A stretch of DNA of 64,000 nt from Qipengyuania citrea (GTDB lineage: Bacteria; Pseudomonadota; Alphaproteobacteria; Sphingomonadales; Sphingomonadaceae), in contig NZ_JALJZT010000001.1 of the NCBI RefSeq assembly GCF_024171405.1, positions 115,235 through 179,234 of the forward strand, given 5' to 3'. Made by a program: the position numbers and the translations under genes. Under the pieces are notes generated by a model that did no database searches, was not told where the DNA came from, and saw only the letters and a list, made by a program, of their open reading frames with translations. Below are positions 43,439 through 52,804 of the stretch, in pieces (position 1 is the first letter of the stretch; each line of letters opens with the position of its first letter).

Positions 43439-45682
43439 TCAGTTGACCGTGCGCGGCGGCAGCTTGCCGTCGGAAGCCTCGCTGTCCGCCGCTTCGTCGC
43501 CCGCGATCAGGCCGCGCGCTTCGAGCATCGGGGTTACGTCGGGCTCGCGCCCGGCGAAGTTCCGGAACATCTCGAAATAGTCCATGGTCCCGCCCGTGCT
43601 CAGCACGGTCTTGCGATAATGGTCGCCATTGGCGCGCGTGAGCCCGCCATTGTCCATGAACCACTTGCGGCTGTCGCGGTCGAGCATCTCGGTCCACAGA
43701 TAGCTGTAATAACCAGCGCTATAGCCGCTGGGCGAGCTGAAGATGTGGTTGAAATAGGTCGTCCGGTAACGCGGCGGGACGAGGTCGATTTCCAACCCCA
43801 GCTGTTCGAGCGACTGGCGCTCGAACTGGCTGACTTCTTCCGGCGTATCGATCGCTGCGGCTTCTTCCTGCGACAGCGCGGCCCACTTCATGTCGAGCAG
43901 GGCAGCTTCGACCACTTCGCCGAAATCATAGCCCTGGTTGAACTGCGAGGCCGCCTCGAGCTTCTCGATCATTTCGGCGGGGATGGTTTCGCCCGTCTGG
44001 TAGTGCTTGGCATAGTTGGACAGCACTTCGGGATAGGTCGCCCACATCTCGTTGACCTGGCTCGGATACTCCACGAAGTCGCGCGCGACCGCGGTGCCCG
44101 ACAGGCTTTCATAGCGCTGGTCGGCGAAGAAGCCGTGCAGCGCGTGGCCGAATTCGTGGAACAGCGTGTTGACGTTGTCGAAGCTGACCAGCTGCACTTC
44201 ACCCTCGGGTGCCTTGGGGATGTTGAGCACGTTGTAGATCACCGGCTTGGTGCCCCACAGATCGCTCTGGTCGACGAAGTTGCTCATCCACGCCCCGCCG
44301 CGCTTGGACTCGCGCTGGAACGGATCGAAGTAGAACAGCCCCAGTTCGCTGCCGTCACGGTCGAACACGGTGTAGGTCGTCACATCGGGGTGATAGACGG
44401 GCAGGTCGCTGCGCTTCTGGAAGGTCAGGCCGTAGAGCTTTTCGGCGGCATAGAACACGCCGTCCTCGAGCACGGTATCGAGCTGGAAATATTCTGCCAT
44501 CGCATCTTCGTCGAGGTCGTAGCGTTCGGCCTTGACCTTGTTGGCATAGCGGTACCAGTCCCACGGCTGGACTTCGAAATCGCCCCCTTCGGCAGCGATC
44601 GCTTCGTTGAGCATGGCTGCTTCGCGGCGCTGCGTATTGGCGAGCGCGGGGACCATGCGTTCCATGAAGCCGAGCGCGGTGGCGGGCTTTTCGGCCATGC
44701 GGTCCCACATTGCGTAGCTGGCCCAGTCGGCTTCACCGAACAGCGCGGCCTTCTCGGCGCGCAGCGCGGCGGTCTTGGCCACCAACGGACGCGTGTCGAT
44801 GTCTGTCGTGCCATTGGCGCGGTTGTAGCTCGCCATGAACAGCTTCTCGCGCGCGGCACGGTTGGTCATGTTCGGCAGCAGCGGCTGCTGCGTCGTGTTC
44901 TGCAGCGCGATGGCGTATTTGCCCTCGAAGCCCTTTTCGGCAGCCAGATCGGCGGCGGCCTTGATGTCGGATTCGGACAGGCCGGCGAGGTCTTCGCGGC
45001 TGTCGAAGATCACTGGCTGGTCGGCCATGGCGGCGCGCGCCTGCTGGCCGAACTCGGTGGTGATTTCGGACAGTTCGGAATTGATTTCCTTGACCCGCGT
45101 GCGCTGTGCTTCGGTCAGCAGCGCGCCGGCATGGACCATGCCGTCATAGGTGTCTTCGAGCAGCGCCGCGTCTTCGGGCGTCATCGTCATCGCGGCACGG
45201 TTGTCATACACTGCCTTCACCCGCGCGAAGAGTTCGGGGTTGAGGACGATCGAGTCGCCATGCGCGGTCAGCTTGGGACTGATCTCGGTGTTGATTTCGT
45301 CGAGCCGGTCGGTGGTGTTCGACCCGGTCACGGCGAAGAACACGCGCGCCACGCGGCCGAGCATGCGGCCCGACTTTTCCAGCGCCACGATGGTGTTTTC
45401 CATCGTCGGCGGGGCGGGGTTGTCGATGATCGCCTGGATCTCGGCCTTCTGGATGGCCATGCCCTGCTCGAATGCGGGGATGTAATCGTCTTCGGAGATC
45501 TTCGAGAAATCGGGCGTCTTGAACGGCAGCGTGCTGTCCGCGGCGAAATAGCCCGTGCCGCTCGGGATCGCGGCGGCGTCGGCGCTGGGTGTGGCCATGG
45601 TGTCGAGATCTTCCCCATATGCGGTGGTGCAACCGGCGAGCAGTGCTGCGGTTGCGACGGTGGCCAGAATCTGGGCCTTCAT
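43439..45682 (-). CDS. dcp: M3-family oligopeptidase, lipoprotein (Dcp-like)
   Basis: A 747-residue zinc peptidase. The lipoprotein signal ends ALLAGC (Cys18). The M3 zinc motif NTLFHEFGHALH is near residue 507, followed by the conserved DFVEYPSQVNEMW. Length and similarity favour peptidyl-dipeptidase Dcp. The lipobox suggests membrane anchoring in the periplasm, so a role in peptide recycling is inferred. It is separated from the convergent btuD by no intergenic bases. Confidence 0.9.
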   Translation of the reverse strand: MKAQILATVATAALLAGCTTAYGEDLDTMATPSADAAAIPSGTGYFAADSTLPFKTPDFSKISEDDYIPAFEQGMAIQKAEIQAIIDNPAPPTMENTIVALEKSGRMLGRVARVFFAVTGSNTTDRLDEINTEISPKLTAHGDSIVLNPELFARVKAVYDNRAAMTMTPEDAALLEDTYDGMVHAGALLTEAQRTRVKEINSELSEITTEFGQQARAAMADQPVIFDSREDLAGLSESDIKAAADLAAEKGFEGKYAIALQNTTQQPLLPNMTNRAAREKLFMASYNRANGTTDIDTRPLVAKTAALRAEKAALFGEADWASYAMWDRMAEKPATALGFMERMVPALANTQRREAAMLNEAIAAEGGDFEVQPWDWYRYANKVKAERYDLDEDAMAEYFQLDTVLEDGVFYAAEKLYGLTFQKRSDLPVYHPDVTTYTVFDRDGSELGLFYFDPFQRESKRGGAWMSNFVDQSDLWGTKPVIYNVLNIPKAPEGEVQLVSFDNVNTLFHEFGHALHGFFADQRYESLSGTAVARDFVEYPSQVNEMWATYPEVLSNYAKHYQTGETIPAEMIEKLEAASQFNQGYDFGEVVEAALLDMKWAALSQEEAAAIDTPEEVSQFERQSLEQLGLEIDLVPPRYRTTYFNHIFSSPSGYSAGYYSYLWTEMLDRDSRKWFMDNGGLTRANGDHYRKTVLSTGGTMDYFEMFRNFAGREPDVTPMLEARGLIAGDEAADSEASDGKLPPRTVN

Positions 45683-45814
45683 GCTTGTCCCCTCAGGATG
45701 ATGTGAAACGCCCGGCGGACGCCCGGCGCACTATTGCGATCATGGGAGTGCGATAGGACCGCTTCGCGACCGCGCGCAAGCGCGCAGACGTCGCCGGTCG
45801 GCGCTGCTCCTACA

Positions 45815-46441
45815 TTAATCGAACGGAATGCGGTCGCCCTGGTTCCGCTCGGCCCGGTCGCGCGCGGTCGCCAGCGCTTCGTCGAGCGCCTGGCGATTTA
45901 CCGTCACCAGCCGTGGACGTCCGCCGTCCCGGTCGACCACCAGCCAGACCGCCCCGAGGGTGAAGAACCCGCCCTGGTCCTTCGCCACGCTCATCTGCGA
46001 CAGGTCCAGCCGCTGCAGCAGCGCGATCATCGCGGGATCGAAGATCTCGTCGAACACCGCCTCGACTTCCGCGCGATCCTCGATTTCGCGGCGATTGCCC
46101 GCGGCATCGATATACAATAGCGGGAGCCCGATCTCCTCAAGCATGCGGCGCTTGTTTCCGCTCCTGGCAGCATCGCGCAGCGCCGCGATCGCGGCATCGA
46201 ACTGGCTGGCGCTGGTCCCCGTAGCGCAGGAAATCGCTCCGCCGTCGACGAAGTCATGCGTGCGGTCGAACTGCGCACGCGGTTCCTCCTGGCTCGACCA
46301 GACCAGCAGCAGGCAGTCCTCGGGCGAAGCGGTCTCGCTCAGCAGGTCGGCCGGATCCTCCGCGTCGGGCGCGCCTGCGGGCGAACAACCGCCAAGCGCC
46401 AGCCCAAGGGCCGATAACAGGGGGAGAGGGTTGCGCATCAT
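45815..46441 (-). CDS. Lipoprotein of unknown function
   Basis: A 208-residue protein with lipoprotein signal LGLALGGC (Cys19) and an acidic linker. The remainder has no motif I recognise; a C-terminal GAVWLVVDRDGG-RPRLVTVNRQ segment resembles a beta-hairpin. The ATG overlaps the thpR stop by 4 bases, so the two are co-translated. Confidence 0.65.
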   Translation of the reverse strand: MMRNPLPLLSALGLALGGCSPAGAPDAEDPADLLSETASPEDCLLLVWSSQEEPRAQFDRTHDFVDGGAISCATGTSASQFDAAIAALRDAARSGNKRRMLEEIGLPLLYIDAAGNRREIEDRAEVEAVFDEIFDPAMIALLQRLDLSQMSVAKDQGGFFTLGAVWLVVDRDGGRPRLVTVNRQALDEALATARDRAERNQGDRIPFD

Positions 46442-46983
46442 GGGTCGGGGGCCAGCGGATAGCGCACCACCGCCTCATAAACCGACCCCTCGGGCCGCAG
46501 GAAGCTTTCGTACAGGATGTACGAATCCGCGGTCCACGGACCAAGCCGCAGGCCCGCCGTCCGGGCGAGGAAGGGGCCGAGCGGCGCGGTCGCGCGGTTG
46601 GTGCGTGCCAGCGTGATATGCGGATGGTATTTGCGGTGTTCGGGCTCCAGCCCCGCCGCGATGCAGATGCGTTCCACGCGCTGCTGCAAGCGGTTCAGCT
46701 CCTCCGATGGCGCGATTCCGGCCCACAGCGTATGCGCAACCCCTTTCCGTTCGAACGCCCCGGTTCCTTCAATCGTCAGATCGAACGCGGGGCCGCTGGC
46801 TGCGCGCAACCGCTCGGCCAATTCGTCCGCCGCATGGGTATCGACTACGCCGATATAACGCAGCGTCAGGTGCAATTGGTCGTCGTCCTGCCAGCGGGCG
46901 TTGTCGACGCCTTCCATCAGGTCGATCAGCGCATCGCGGATCGGGGGCGGGGGACGGAGGCCGACGAAAAGGCGGTGGGACAT
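46438..46983 (-). CDS. thpR: RNA 2',3'-cyclic phosphodiesterase, ThpR-type
   Basis: A 181-residue 2H phosphoesterase. Its two signature tetrads are HLTL (about residues 38-41) and HITL (about 121-124) in a normal two-lobed arrangement. Family members open 2',3'-cyclic phosphate RNA ends and were first described as 2'-5' RNA ligases. It starts 106 bases from the lysozyme-like gene and overlaps the next lipoprotein gene. Confidence 0.88.
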   Translation of the reverse strand: MSHRLFVGLRPPPPIRDALIDLMEGVDNARWQDDDQLHLTLRYIGVVDTHAADELAERLRAASGPAFDLTIEGTGAFERKGVAHTLWAGIAPSEELNRLQQRVERICIAAGLEPEHRKYHPHITLARTNRATAPLGPFLARTAGLRLGPWTADSYILYESFLRPEGSVYEAVVRYPLAPDP

Positions 46984-47089
46984 GGAATGATCACGCCGCT
47001 CGCTCGGCGCATTGCAGGGGTTTCACAGGGCCGCTGCCGGCCTGCCCGATGGTAGGGCGCAAGTCCGTACCGGACAAGGCTATCCGCGC

Positions 47090-48001
47090 TCAGGCCGCAT
47101 TGTGCGCGCCGCTTTCGCGCGGGTTCTCATAGGCGGCATCCATGAAGATGCTCATCCGGCGATCGCTGCGGTGCTCCAGCCCCTTGGCGAAGGCGCCACC
47201 GGCATGCGTGTAGTTGAGCTCGTCGGCAATCGCTTCGTAATCGCCCGCATCGATCGCCGCGTTGAGGCGCGGGCTTTCGCTGGGCGAGACATTGCCGATC
47301 CCGACATTGTAGACGAGGTCGAGCAGCGCATCGAATTCATGCTGGTGCAGCGGAAGATCGCCGACCAATTGGCGCACGCCCTGTTCGGCTTCGGCCAGAT
47401 CGGCATCGAGAAAGGCGAGCACGCGCTTCTCGCTCACCCGGTCGCCGACCCGCAGCCGGTCGCGCGGTCGGACCAAATGACCGACCCCGACGGTGGGATA
47501 GCCGGCGACATCGCGGTACACGGTATAGCGGACACCTTCCTCCTCGATCAGCGCCTGCTTGAACGTATCGCTCGCCGTTAGCAGCGGGGCGGGTTGCCGG
47601 ACGCCTTGCGCGGGGTCGAGGACCATGTTTGCCGAACTCGGCTGCGGGGCCTTGGGCGGGCCGGTGAAGGCCGTCAGGCCGAGCGCCCCGGCACCCAGCA
47701 TCAGCGTTGCATGCTTGCGAGTGGAGCTGCGCGGCCGGACATCGAATGCCTTGGCGGCAGCCTGCCGGGCCCGCCGCAGCTCGCGGCGATGCTGGCGCTC
47801 ACGGCGGAGGCGTTTGAGGAAGCTTTCGGGTCTTTCACCGCTCTTCCCGCGGAGCGTGGTATGCGACCAGTCGACCTCGTCCAGCGGACGGTTGAGATCG
47901 TCGAGGATCGTCTTGAGCGTATCGTCTGTGTTCGCGCTTGGGGCGGACGCGTGGCGCGTCCCGCCGGCTTGGTTCCTGTCGTGCGCGGTGTCCTTGTCCA
48001 T
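47090..48001 (-). CDS. GH24-type lysozyme-like protein with basic N-terminus
   Basis: A 303-residue protein; the C-terminal half is a phage-type lysozyme: IEEEGVRYTVYRDVAGYPTVGVGH contains the catalytic Glu, Asp and Thr pattern but exceeds the display limit only at its ends. The first 120 residues are charged (RRERQHRRELRRARQ) and lead to a hydrophobic stretch (TLMLGAGALGLTAF). It likely acts on peptidoglycan. I use Met at 48001, with AAAGG upstream; the frame opens 19 codons earlier. No other phage gene is nearby. Confidence 0.78.
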   Translation of the reverse strand: MDKDTAHDRNQAGGTRHASAPSANTDDTLKTILDDLNRPLDEVDWSHTTLRGKSGERPESFLKRLRRERQHRRELRRARQAAAKAFDVRPRSSTRKHATLMLGAGALGLTAFTGPPKAPQPSSANMVLDPAQGVRQPAPLLTASDTFKQALIEEEGVRYTVYRDVAGYPTVGVGHLVRPRDRLRVGDRVSEKRVLAFLDADLAEAEQGVRQLVGDLPLHQHEFDALLDLVYNVGIGNVSPSESPRLNAAIDAGDYEAIADELNYTHAGGAFAKGLEHRSDRRMSIFMDAAYENPRESGAHNAA

Positions 48002-48172
48002 AAGGCGGGCACCTTTCATTGCGTAATCTGTGTCACACCGGCGCTGCGACCTGCACATGCGATTTCATGTGCTGTGGCGCGGTGTTGGTCTCGTCTATGG
48101 AACGGTTGGCAGGGGTGCTTTGGTCCCCGTTTCGTCGCTGCGAGGCAACGGTCGAGCGGTCAGGCGGCGCGC

Positions 48173-49435
48173 TCAGGCGGCGCGGCGGACCTGGTTTCGG
48201 CCCGTGTTTTTCGCTTCGTAACAGGCTATGTCCGCGCGCAGCAGCGCATCGTCCATGCCTTCGCCGAACCGCCAGCTGGCCAGCCCGATCGAGGCCGAGA
48301 TGGCAATGTCGGGATATTGCTCGAACTGGTCCTCCAGCCCGGCGATCCGCAGCCGCAGCCGTTCGGCCGCTTCGGCAACCTCGACATCGTCGAGTCCGCG
48401 GACAATGACGAGGAATTCCTCCCCGCCGAGGCGGAAAGCATGGTGTTCGCTGGTGCCGCCGACCGCATGGCACCATTCGCGAATCGTATCGGCGGTTGCG
48501 ATCAGCACGTGGTCGCCCACGCCATGGCCGAAGGTGTCGTTGATCGTCTTGAACCGGTCGAGGTCGATGGTGAGCAGATGACGCGAGAGCGCGCTGTGCT
48601 CCATCCGCGTTTCCTCGAACAGCTTGCGGCGGTTGAACAGCCCGGTGAGCGGATCGCGCCAGCTGAGGAATTCGGCATGCGCCAGCGCATCGGCCAGATC
48701 CTCCGACAATTGCCGGTTTTCGACCAGCATCTGCGCGGCGCTGCGGATATGCAGCCCGGTGGAGGAGCTGTAGATACGGATGCCGATGACCAACAGCGCC
48801 AGGATCGCGATCAGCGCCGGATGCTGGACGCCGGGATGGAACAGGTAATATCCGAAAGTGGTCAGCCAGAAACTCGCCAGCATGGCATCACGCGCGGCCG
48901 GAAGCGCGGCCAGCGTGACCGCAATCAGCGTCGCTGCAACCAGCACTACACCGCGAACCAGATTGACCGCCACTATCGAGCCATCGGGCGGCGGGGGCCA
49001 CAGCATCAGCCCCAGCGTCACGCCCGTCAGCGACATGGCGAACACCACGATCCAGCGCGCAGAGCGCATCGGTTGGCGCGCGCGCGCCAGCTGTTCCAGC
49101 CGCGCGGCGGCCTTGCGGGTGTAGAGAAACGAGCAGAAACGCAATGCGAGCAGCACCGTCATGGGCAGCGGATTGGGCATTGCCGCCACCCCGACCGCCA
49201 TCAGCGCGAGCGCGATCAGGCTGGCGGTGAGCGAACGCTGCTCGCGTTCGAGCATGGCGATCACCGCCTCGCGCTCGATCTCGTAGGGATCGACCGGGAC
49301 GCGGTTCATCAGGCCGGCGCTATTGCCGTCGAATTGCTCGTCGATGTGCACCGGCTGCGACCTTGACCCTTTTCTCGCGCGTAGGACCGCGTTTTCTAGC
49401 GCCCAATCGTTAACGATTTCGCGCCGGATATTCAC
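48173..49435 (-). CDS. Membrane-bound GGDEF diguanylate cyclase
   Basis: A 420-residue protein with about six N-terminal helices (residues 68-230) and a GGDEF domain (about 260-418). The active-site loop reads RLGGEEFLV, so catalysis to c-di-GMP is expected. The inhibitory RxxD site is absent (TSEH in its place), so product inhibition is probably missing. The DPLTGLFNRR motif and DLDRFKTINDTFGH are typical. The input signal is unknown. Confidence 0.88.
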   Translation of the reverse strand: MNIRREIVNDWALENAVLRARKGSRSQPVHIDEQFDGNSAGLMNRVPVDPYEIEREAVIAMLEREQRSLTASLIALALMAVGVAAMPNPLPMTVLLALRFCSFLYTRKAAARLEQLARARQPMRSARWIVVFAMSLTGVTLGLMLWPPPPDGSIVAVNLVRGVVLVAATLIAVTLAALPAARDAMLASFWLTTFGYYLFHPGVQHPALIAILALLVIGIRIYSSSTGLHIRSAAQMLVENRQLSEDLADALAHAEFLSWRDPLTGLFNRRKLFEETRMEHSALSRHLLTIDLDRFKTINDTFGHGVGDHVLIATADTIREWCHAVGGTSEHHAFRLGGEEFLVIVRGLDDVEVAEAAERLRLRIAGLEDQFEQYPDIAISASIGLASWRFGEGMDDALLRADIACYEAKNTGRNQVRRAA

Positions 49436-49471
49436 GATGTCCCCGTAACCGGCGCCGCATGACGGGCAAGT

Positions 49472-49502
49472 GCGGCGTGCGGCAAATACGCTCGCACGCC
49501 GC
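49472..49502 (-). other. Hairpin downstream of the M13 peptidase gene
   Basis: GCGGCGTGCG and CGCACGCCGC pair over 10 bp around an 11-base loop, starting 9 bases after the M13 stop on its strand. There is no T-run, so it may act in mRNA stability or Rho-dependent ending. Confidence 0.4.
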
Positions 49503-49510
49503 CTTCATGG

Positions 49511-51559
49511 TTACCAAATCCGTGCGCGGTCCTCGGGCGCGATATACATCGCATCATCCGGCGTGATGCCGAAGGCCTCGTACCACGCATCGACATTGCG
49601 CAGCGGGGCGATGGTACGATAGCGCGCGGGGCTGTGCGGGTCGGTCGCGACCTGGTTGCGCAAGCTGTCCTCGCGCGCCTTGGCCCGCCACACCTGCGCA
49701 TAGGCGAGGAAGAAGCGCTGGTCGCCGGTCAGCCCGTCGATCACCGGCGCCTCTTCTCCGCCGAGCGACTTCTTATAGGCATCATGGGCCACCAGCACGC
49801 CCGCCAGATCGGCGATGTTCTCGCCCATCGTCAGATCGGGATTGATGAAGCTGCCCGGCACGACTTCGAAGGCGGCATATTGCGCGCCGAATTTCTTGGC
49901 CTCGGCCTCGAACCGTTCGGCATCGCCCACGGTCCACCAGTCGCGGATCGCGCCGCTGGCGTCGATCTTGCGGCCCTGATCATCGAAGCCGTGGCTGATT
50001 TCGTGGCCGATGACCACGCCGATCGCGCCATAATTGACCGCGGGGTCGGCCCAGGGATCGAAGAAGGGCGGCTGGAGGATGCCGGCGGGGAAGACCATCT
50101 TGTTTTCCAGCCCGCCGTTATAGGCGTTCACCGTCTGCGGGTTCATGCCCCACTTCTTGCGGTCGACCGGCTTGCCAAGGTCGCCCATCTCGTAATCGGC
50201 GTTGAACTGCGAGGCAGCGATCATGTTGCCATAGAGATCGTCGGGCGACATCGGCAGCTGCGAATAGTCGCGGAATTTTTCGGGATAGCCGACCATGACG
50301 TCCATCCGCTCGAGCTTGTCGAGCGCGGCTTCCTTGGTCTCGGGGCTCATCCAGTCGTTTTCGCCAATCCGGTCACCCATGGCGAGTTTCAGGTTGGTGA
50401 CCAGCTCGTCCATCCGCGTCTTGGCGATCTTGGGGAAATATTCATCGACATAGGCTTCGCCGACCAGCTCGCCGAGCGAGCCGTCGATCGTGTCGACTGC
50501 GCGCTTCCAGCGCGCGCGCTGCTCGCTCGTCCCGTTGAGCGCGCTGGTGTACTGGAACCGGCTCTCGACCATCTTCTGGTTGAGATAGGGCGAGGCCTGA
50601 TGCGTTACCTGCGCCTTCTGCCACAGCTTGAGCGTGGCCAGATCGGTGCTGGCAAACAGCGCCGCAATCGCCTTCACCGCGGTGTTGTCGGTAACGATGA
50701 TGCGCTCCTGCGGCGGAATGTTGTGACCCGCGAAGAACGCGTCCCAATCCATGCCCGGCGCATAGGCGGCCAGTTCGCTGCCCGACATCGGGTTGTTGAT
50801 CTTCTCGATCTGGCGCTTCTGTTCGGCATCCCAGTTGAGCTGCGCGACATAGGTCTCGAAAGTCATCACGCGGCTGGCCGCTTCGCGCGGGCTGGCTTCG
50901 CCGATATGGCGGAAGGTGCGCTCGAGATAGGCGAGATAGGCACCGCGCTGGTCGGCGAATTTTGCGTCGAAATAATATTCCTTTTCGGGCAGGCCGAGCC
51001 CGCCGGAGAACATCCACAGCGCGTTCATCGTCGGATCGTCGGGGTCGGCATAGGGGCCGGCACCGAACAGCGAGCCGCCGAACTTGCCATAGGTCGCGCC
51101 CATGTAGCGAGCGAAAGCGCTCTTGTCCGACAGCGCATCGACCTGTGCCAGATCGCGCATCAACGGCGCGAGACCCGCGCGCTCGATCGCCGCCTCGTTC
51201 ATGAAGCTGGTGTAGAGCGCGCCATATTGCGTGCCTGCAGGCGCTTGAGTGATCAGCCCGTTGACCTCTTCGGTCACATCCTCGCGCAGATTGTAGAACG
51301 AGCCGACCGAGGGACGGTCGTCGGGGATTTCGGTCCGGTCGATCCATGCGCCCGAGGCATAGCGTTCGAAATCCTCGCCCGGGTCGGCGGCGGTGTCACG
51401 CGCGGTGAGGTCGAGCCCGAAGTCGCCGATCTTGGCCTGGCCGGTGACGACGATGGTGTTGGCGTCGGTTTCCTCGGCGAAGGACGGAGAGGCGAGAGCC
51501 AGCCCCAGCGCGAGCGCGGAAGCTGCCGTCGCGCGGGCGAAATTTCGAGTGGATGGCAT
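49511..51559 (-). CDS. M13-family zinc endopeptidase (PepO-like), exported
   Basis: A 682-residue neprilysin-type peptidase with a signal peptide (ending SPSFAEE). The zinc motif VIGHEISHGFDDQG is near residue 510 and the third ligand is in ENIADLAGV about 60 residues on. The C-terminal NVDAWYEAFGITPDDAMY is typical. Located in the periplasm by inference. A second peptide-degrading enzyme in the window beside the M3 gene. Confidence 0.92.
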   Translation of the reverse strand: MPSTRNFARATAASALALGLALASPSFAEETDANTIVVTGQAKIGDFGLDLTARDTAADPGEDFERYASGAWIDRTEIPDDRPSVGSFYNLREDVTEEVNGLITQAPAGTQYGALYTSFMNEAAIERAGLAPLMRDLAQVDALSDKSAFARYMGATYGKFGGSLFGAGPYADPDDPTMNALWMFSGGLGLPEKEYYFDAKFADQRGAYLAYLERTFRHIGEASPREAASRVMTFETYVAQLNWDAEQKRQIEKINNPMSGSELAAYAPGMDWDAFFAGHNIPPQERIIVTDNTAVKAIAALFASTDLATLKLWQKAQVTHQASPYLNQKMVESRFQYTSALNGTSEQRARWKRAVDTIDGSLGELVGEAYVDEYFPKIAKTRMDELVTNLKLAMGDRIGENDWMSPETKEAALDKLERMDVMVGYPEKFRDYSQLPMSPDDLYGNMIAASQFNADYEMGDLGKPVDRKKWGMNPQTVNAYNGGLENKMVFPAGILQPPFFDPWADPAVNYGAIGVVIGHEISHGFDDQGRKIDASGAIRDWWTVGDAERFEAEAKKFGAQYAAFEVVPGSFINPDLTMGENIADLAGVLVAHDAYKKSLGGEEAPVIDGLTGDQRFFLAYAQVWRAKAREDSLRNQVATDPHSPARYRTIAPLRNVDAWYEAFGITPDDAMYIAPEDRARIW

Positions 51560-51676
51560 GTGTGATTCCCCTGGGTTCTAGATCGTGCAGGGGCTTAGCT
51601 TTCGCCGAACAGAGACGACAACCATTGTCGTCGAACGCGCAAACGCGTTCGGCAAGCTACTTGCGGTTCGTAACCC

Positions 51677-51976
51677 CTAGTTCTCGTCTTCAGGTTCGCC
51701 GTCCGGCTCTGCTTCGCCTTCCTCATTCGCTTCATCGGCGCCAGCAGCAATCGCAGGATCGACCTCCACGGTCACCGCTTTGGGATAGGTCAGGACGAGA
51801 AAAAGCTCTTCCCCGTCCCCAAGTTCGGTCAAAGGCCCACCATCCTTGATGAAGCCGATCCCACCTTTTGCGGAAAGTATGGCTCCAGACACGCTGGCGC
51901 TTTCTTGAACGGCATTTTTGAAAAAGTCCTTTGCAGACTGCGCGCTGGTGAAAGCATTGGCGAAAAAGACGTTCAT
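51677..51976 (-). CDS. Small acidic protein downstream of a lipoprotein-like gene
   Basis: A 99-residue protein with a very acidic C-terminus (about 24 of the last 26 residues Ala, Glu, Asp, Gly or Pro). The central SGAILSAKGGIGFI resembles AAQILSAKGGAALV in the neighbouring gene, so the two may belong to the same system. It starts 12 bases after that gene on the same strand. No family recognised. Confidence 0.55.
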   Translation of the reverse strand: MNVFFANAFTSAQSAKDFFKNAVQESASVSGAILSAKGGIGFIKDGGPLTELGDGEELFLVLTYPKAVTVEVDPAIAAGADEANEEGEAEPDGEPEDEN

Positions 51977-51988
51977 GGCAGGCTCTCC

Positions 51989-52714
51989 TCAATACTCGTC
52001 CCATTTGGCGACGCCTTTGTTGAATTTTGCGTTTCTCAAGAACGCCGGCGCACTGCCTTCGATGGCGGTTATGCAGGTTCCTTGCTCACTGCATGCATTG
52101 ACCAGTGCAGTGCCGAAGGGTTGATTGATCGCATCGACCAGCCCCTGCATTTTACGTTTGAGGATAGTCTTGTCGGTCGCGACGACCTTGGCCTTGAGCT
52201 TGTCCAGCGTCGTGTCGAAGTTCTTGCCCATTCCCACGCCGAACTCGGTGTTGGCCGGAAAGAGCGAGTTCACGTCGAGCGGCGTGTCATTGGCGTTGAT
52301 CGTGGCGGCGTTTGTAGAAACCAGCGCCGCGCCGCCCTTGGCGGAAAGGATCTGCGCGGCCATGCCGGTAGCGAAATACTGTGCCAGGCCGCCGTTCACA
52401 TCTACGTCCGTGCTGGCCCCCGCACCGAATTCCGCTCCGAAGCTGGCAAGTACCGAATAGCTGTCCAGATTGCCGCCCTTGATTGAAACGAAAGAGCACG
52501 GGTGAATGGCATAAATGCCTCCCGTCACTTCGATAGGATCCGTGACCGGACAAGGCCCTAGCCGGTTGTAGCCATCCTCGCTCGTATCCACTGTATTGGC
52601 CAGCAGGGGCATCACAACCGCTTCCTGTCTGTCGTAGCCTACGATGATTTCGGGCACCTCGCCGGTCGATGCACCAGCCTTGATGCCAAATGTCGTATTG
52701 GTGCCGAAATACAT
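51989..52714 (-). CDS. Body of a probable lipoprotein cut from its signal peptide
   Basis: A 241-residue protein beginning MYFGTNTTFGIKAG, with YDRQEAVVMPLL and a central AAQILSAKGGAALV. Its ATG is in the same frame, 30 codons downstream, as a lipoprotein signal peptide (52736-52804), with a single TAA between. Without that stop a secreted lipoprotein of about 271 residues would result. The gene may be a pseudogene, or this start may really be used for a cytoplasmic form; no good ribosome-binding site precedes it. Confidence 0.55.
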   Translation of the reverse strand: MYFGTNTTFGIKAGASTGEVPEIIVGYDRQEAVVMPLLANTVDTSEDGYNRLGPCPVTDPIEVTGGIYAIHPCSFVSIKGGNLDSYSVLASFGAEFGAGASTDVDVNGGLAQYFATGMAAQILSAKGGAALVSTNAATINANDTPLDVNSLFPANTEFGVGMGKNFDTTLDKLKAKVVATDKTILKRKMQGLVDAINQPFGTALVNACSEQGTCITAIEGSAPAFLRNAKFNKGVAKWDEY

Positions 52715-52735
52715 CGTATTGCTGTGCCGTGTCGC

Positions 52736-52804
52736 TTAGACACAGCCCGCTGCGAGCGGCAGCAGGGCTATGGCTGCAAGGTATTTGTGTGGTCGACTAC
52801 GCAT
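52736..52804 (-). pseudogene. Lipoprotein signal peptide ending in an in-frame TAA
   Basis: A 22-codon frame MRSRPHKYLAAIALLPLAAGCV ends in TAA just after the lipobox cysteine (LAAGC). The next codons read A-T-R-H-S-N-T and then the MYFGTNT start of the downstream gene in the same frame. The TAA may be a mutation or a sequencing error. It overlaps the 3' end of the upstream lipoprotein gene by 37 bases. Confidence 0.7.
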
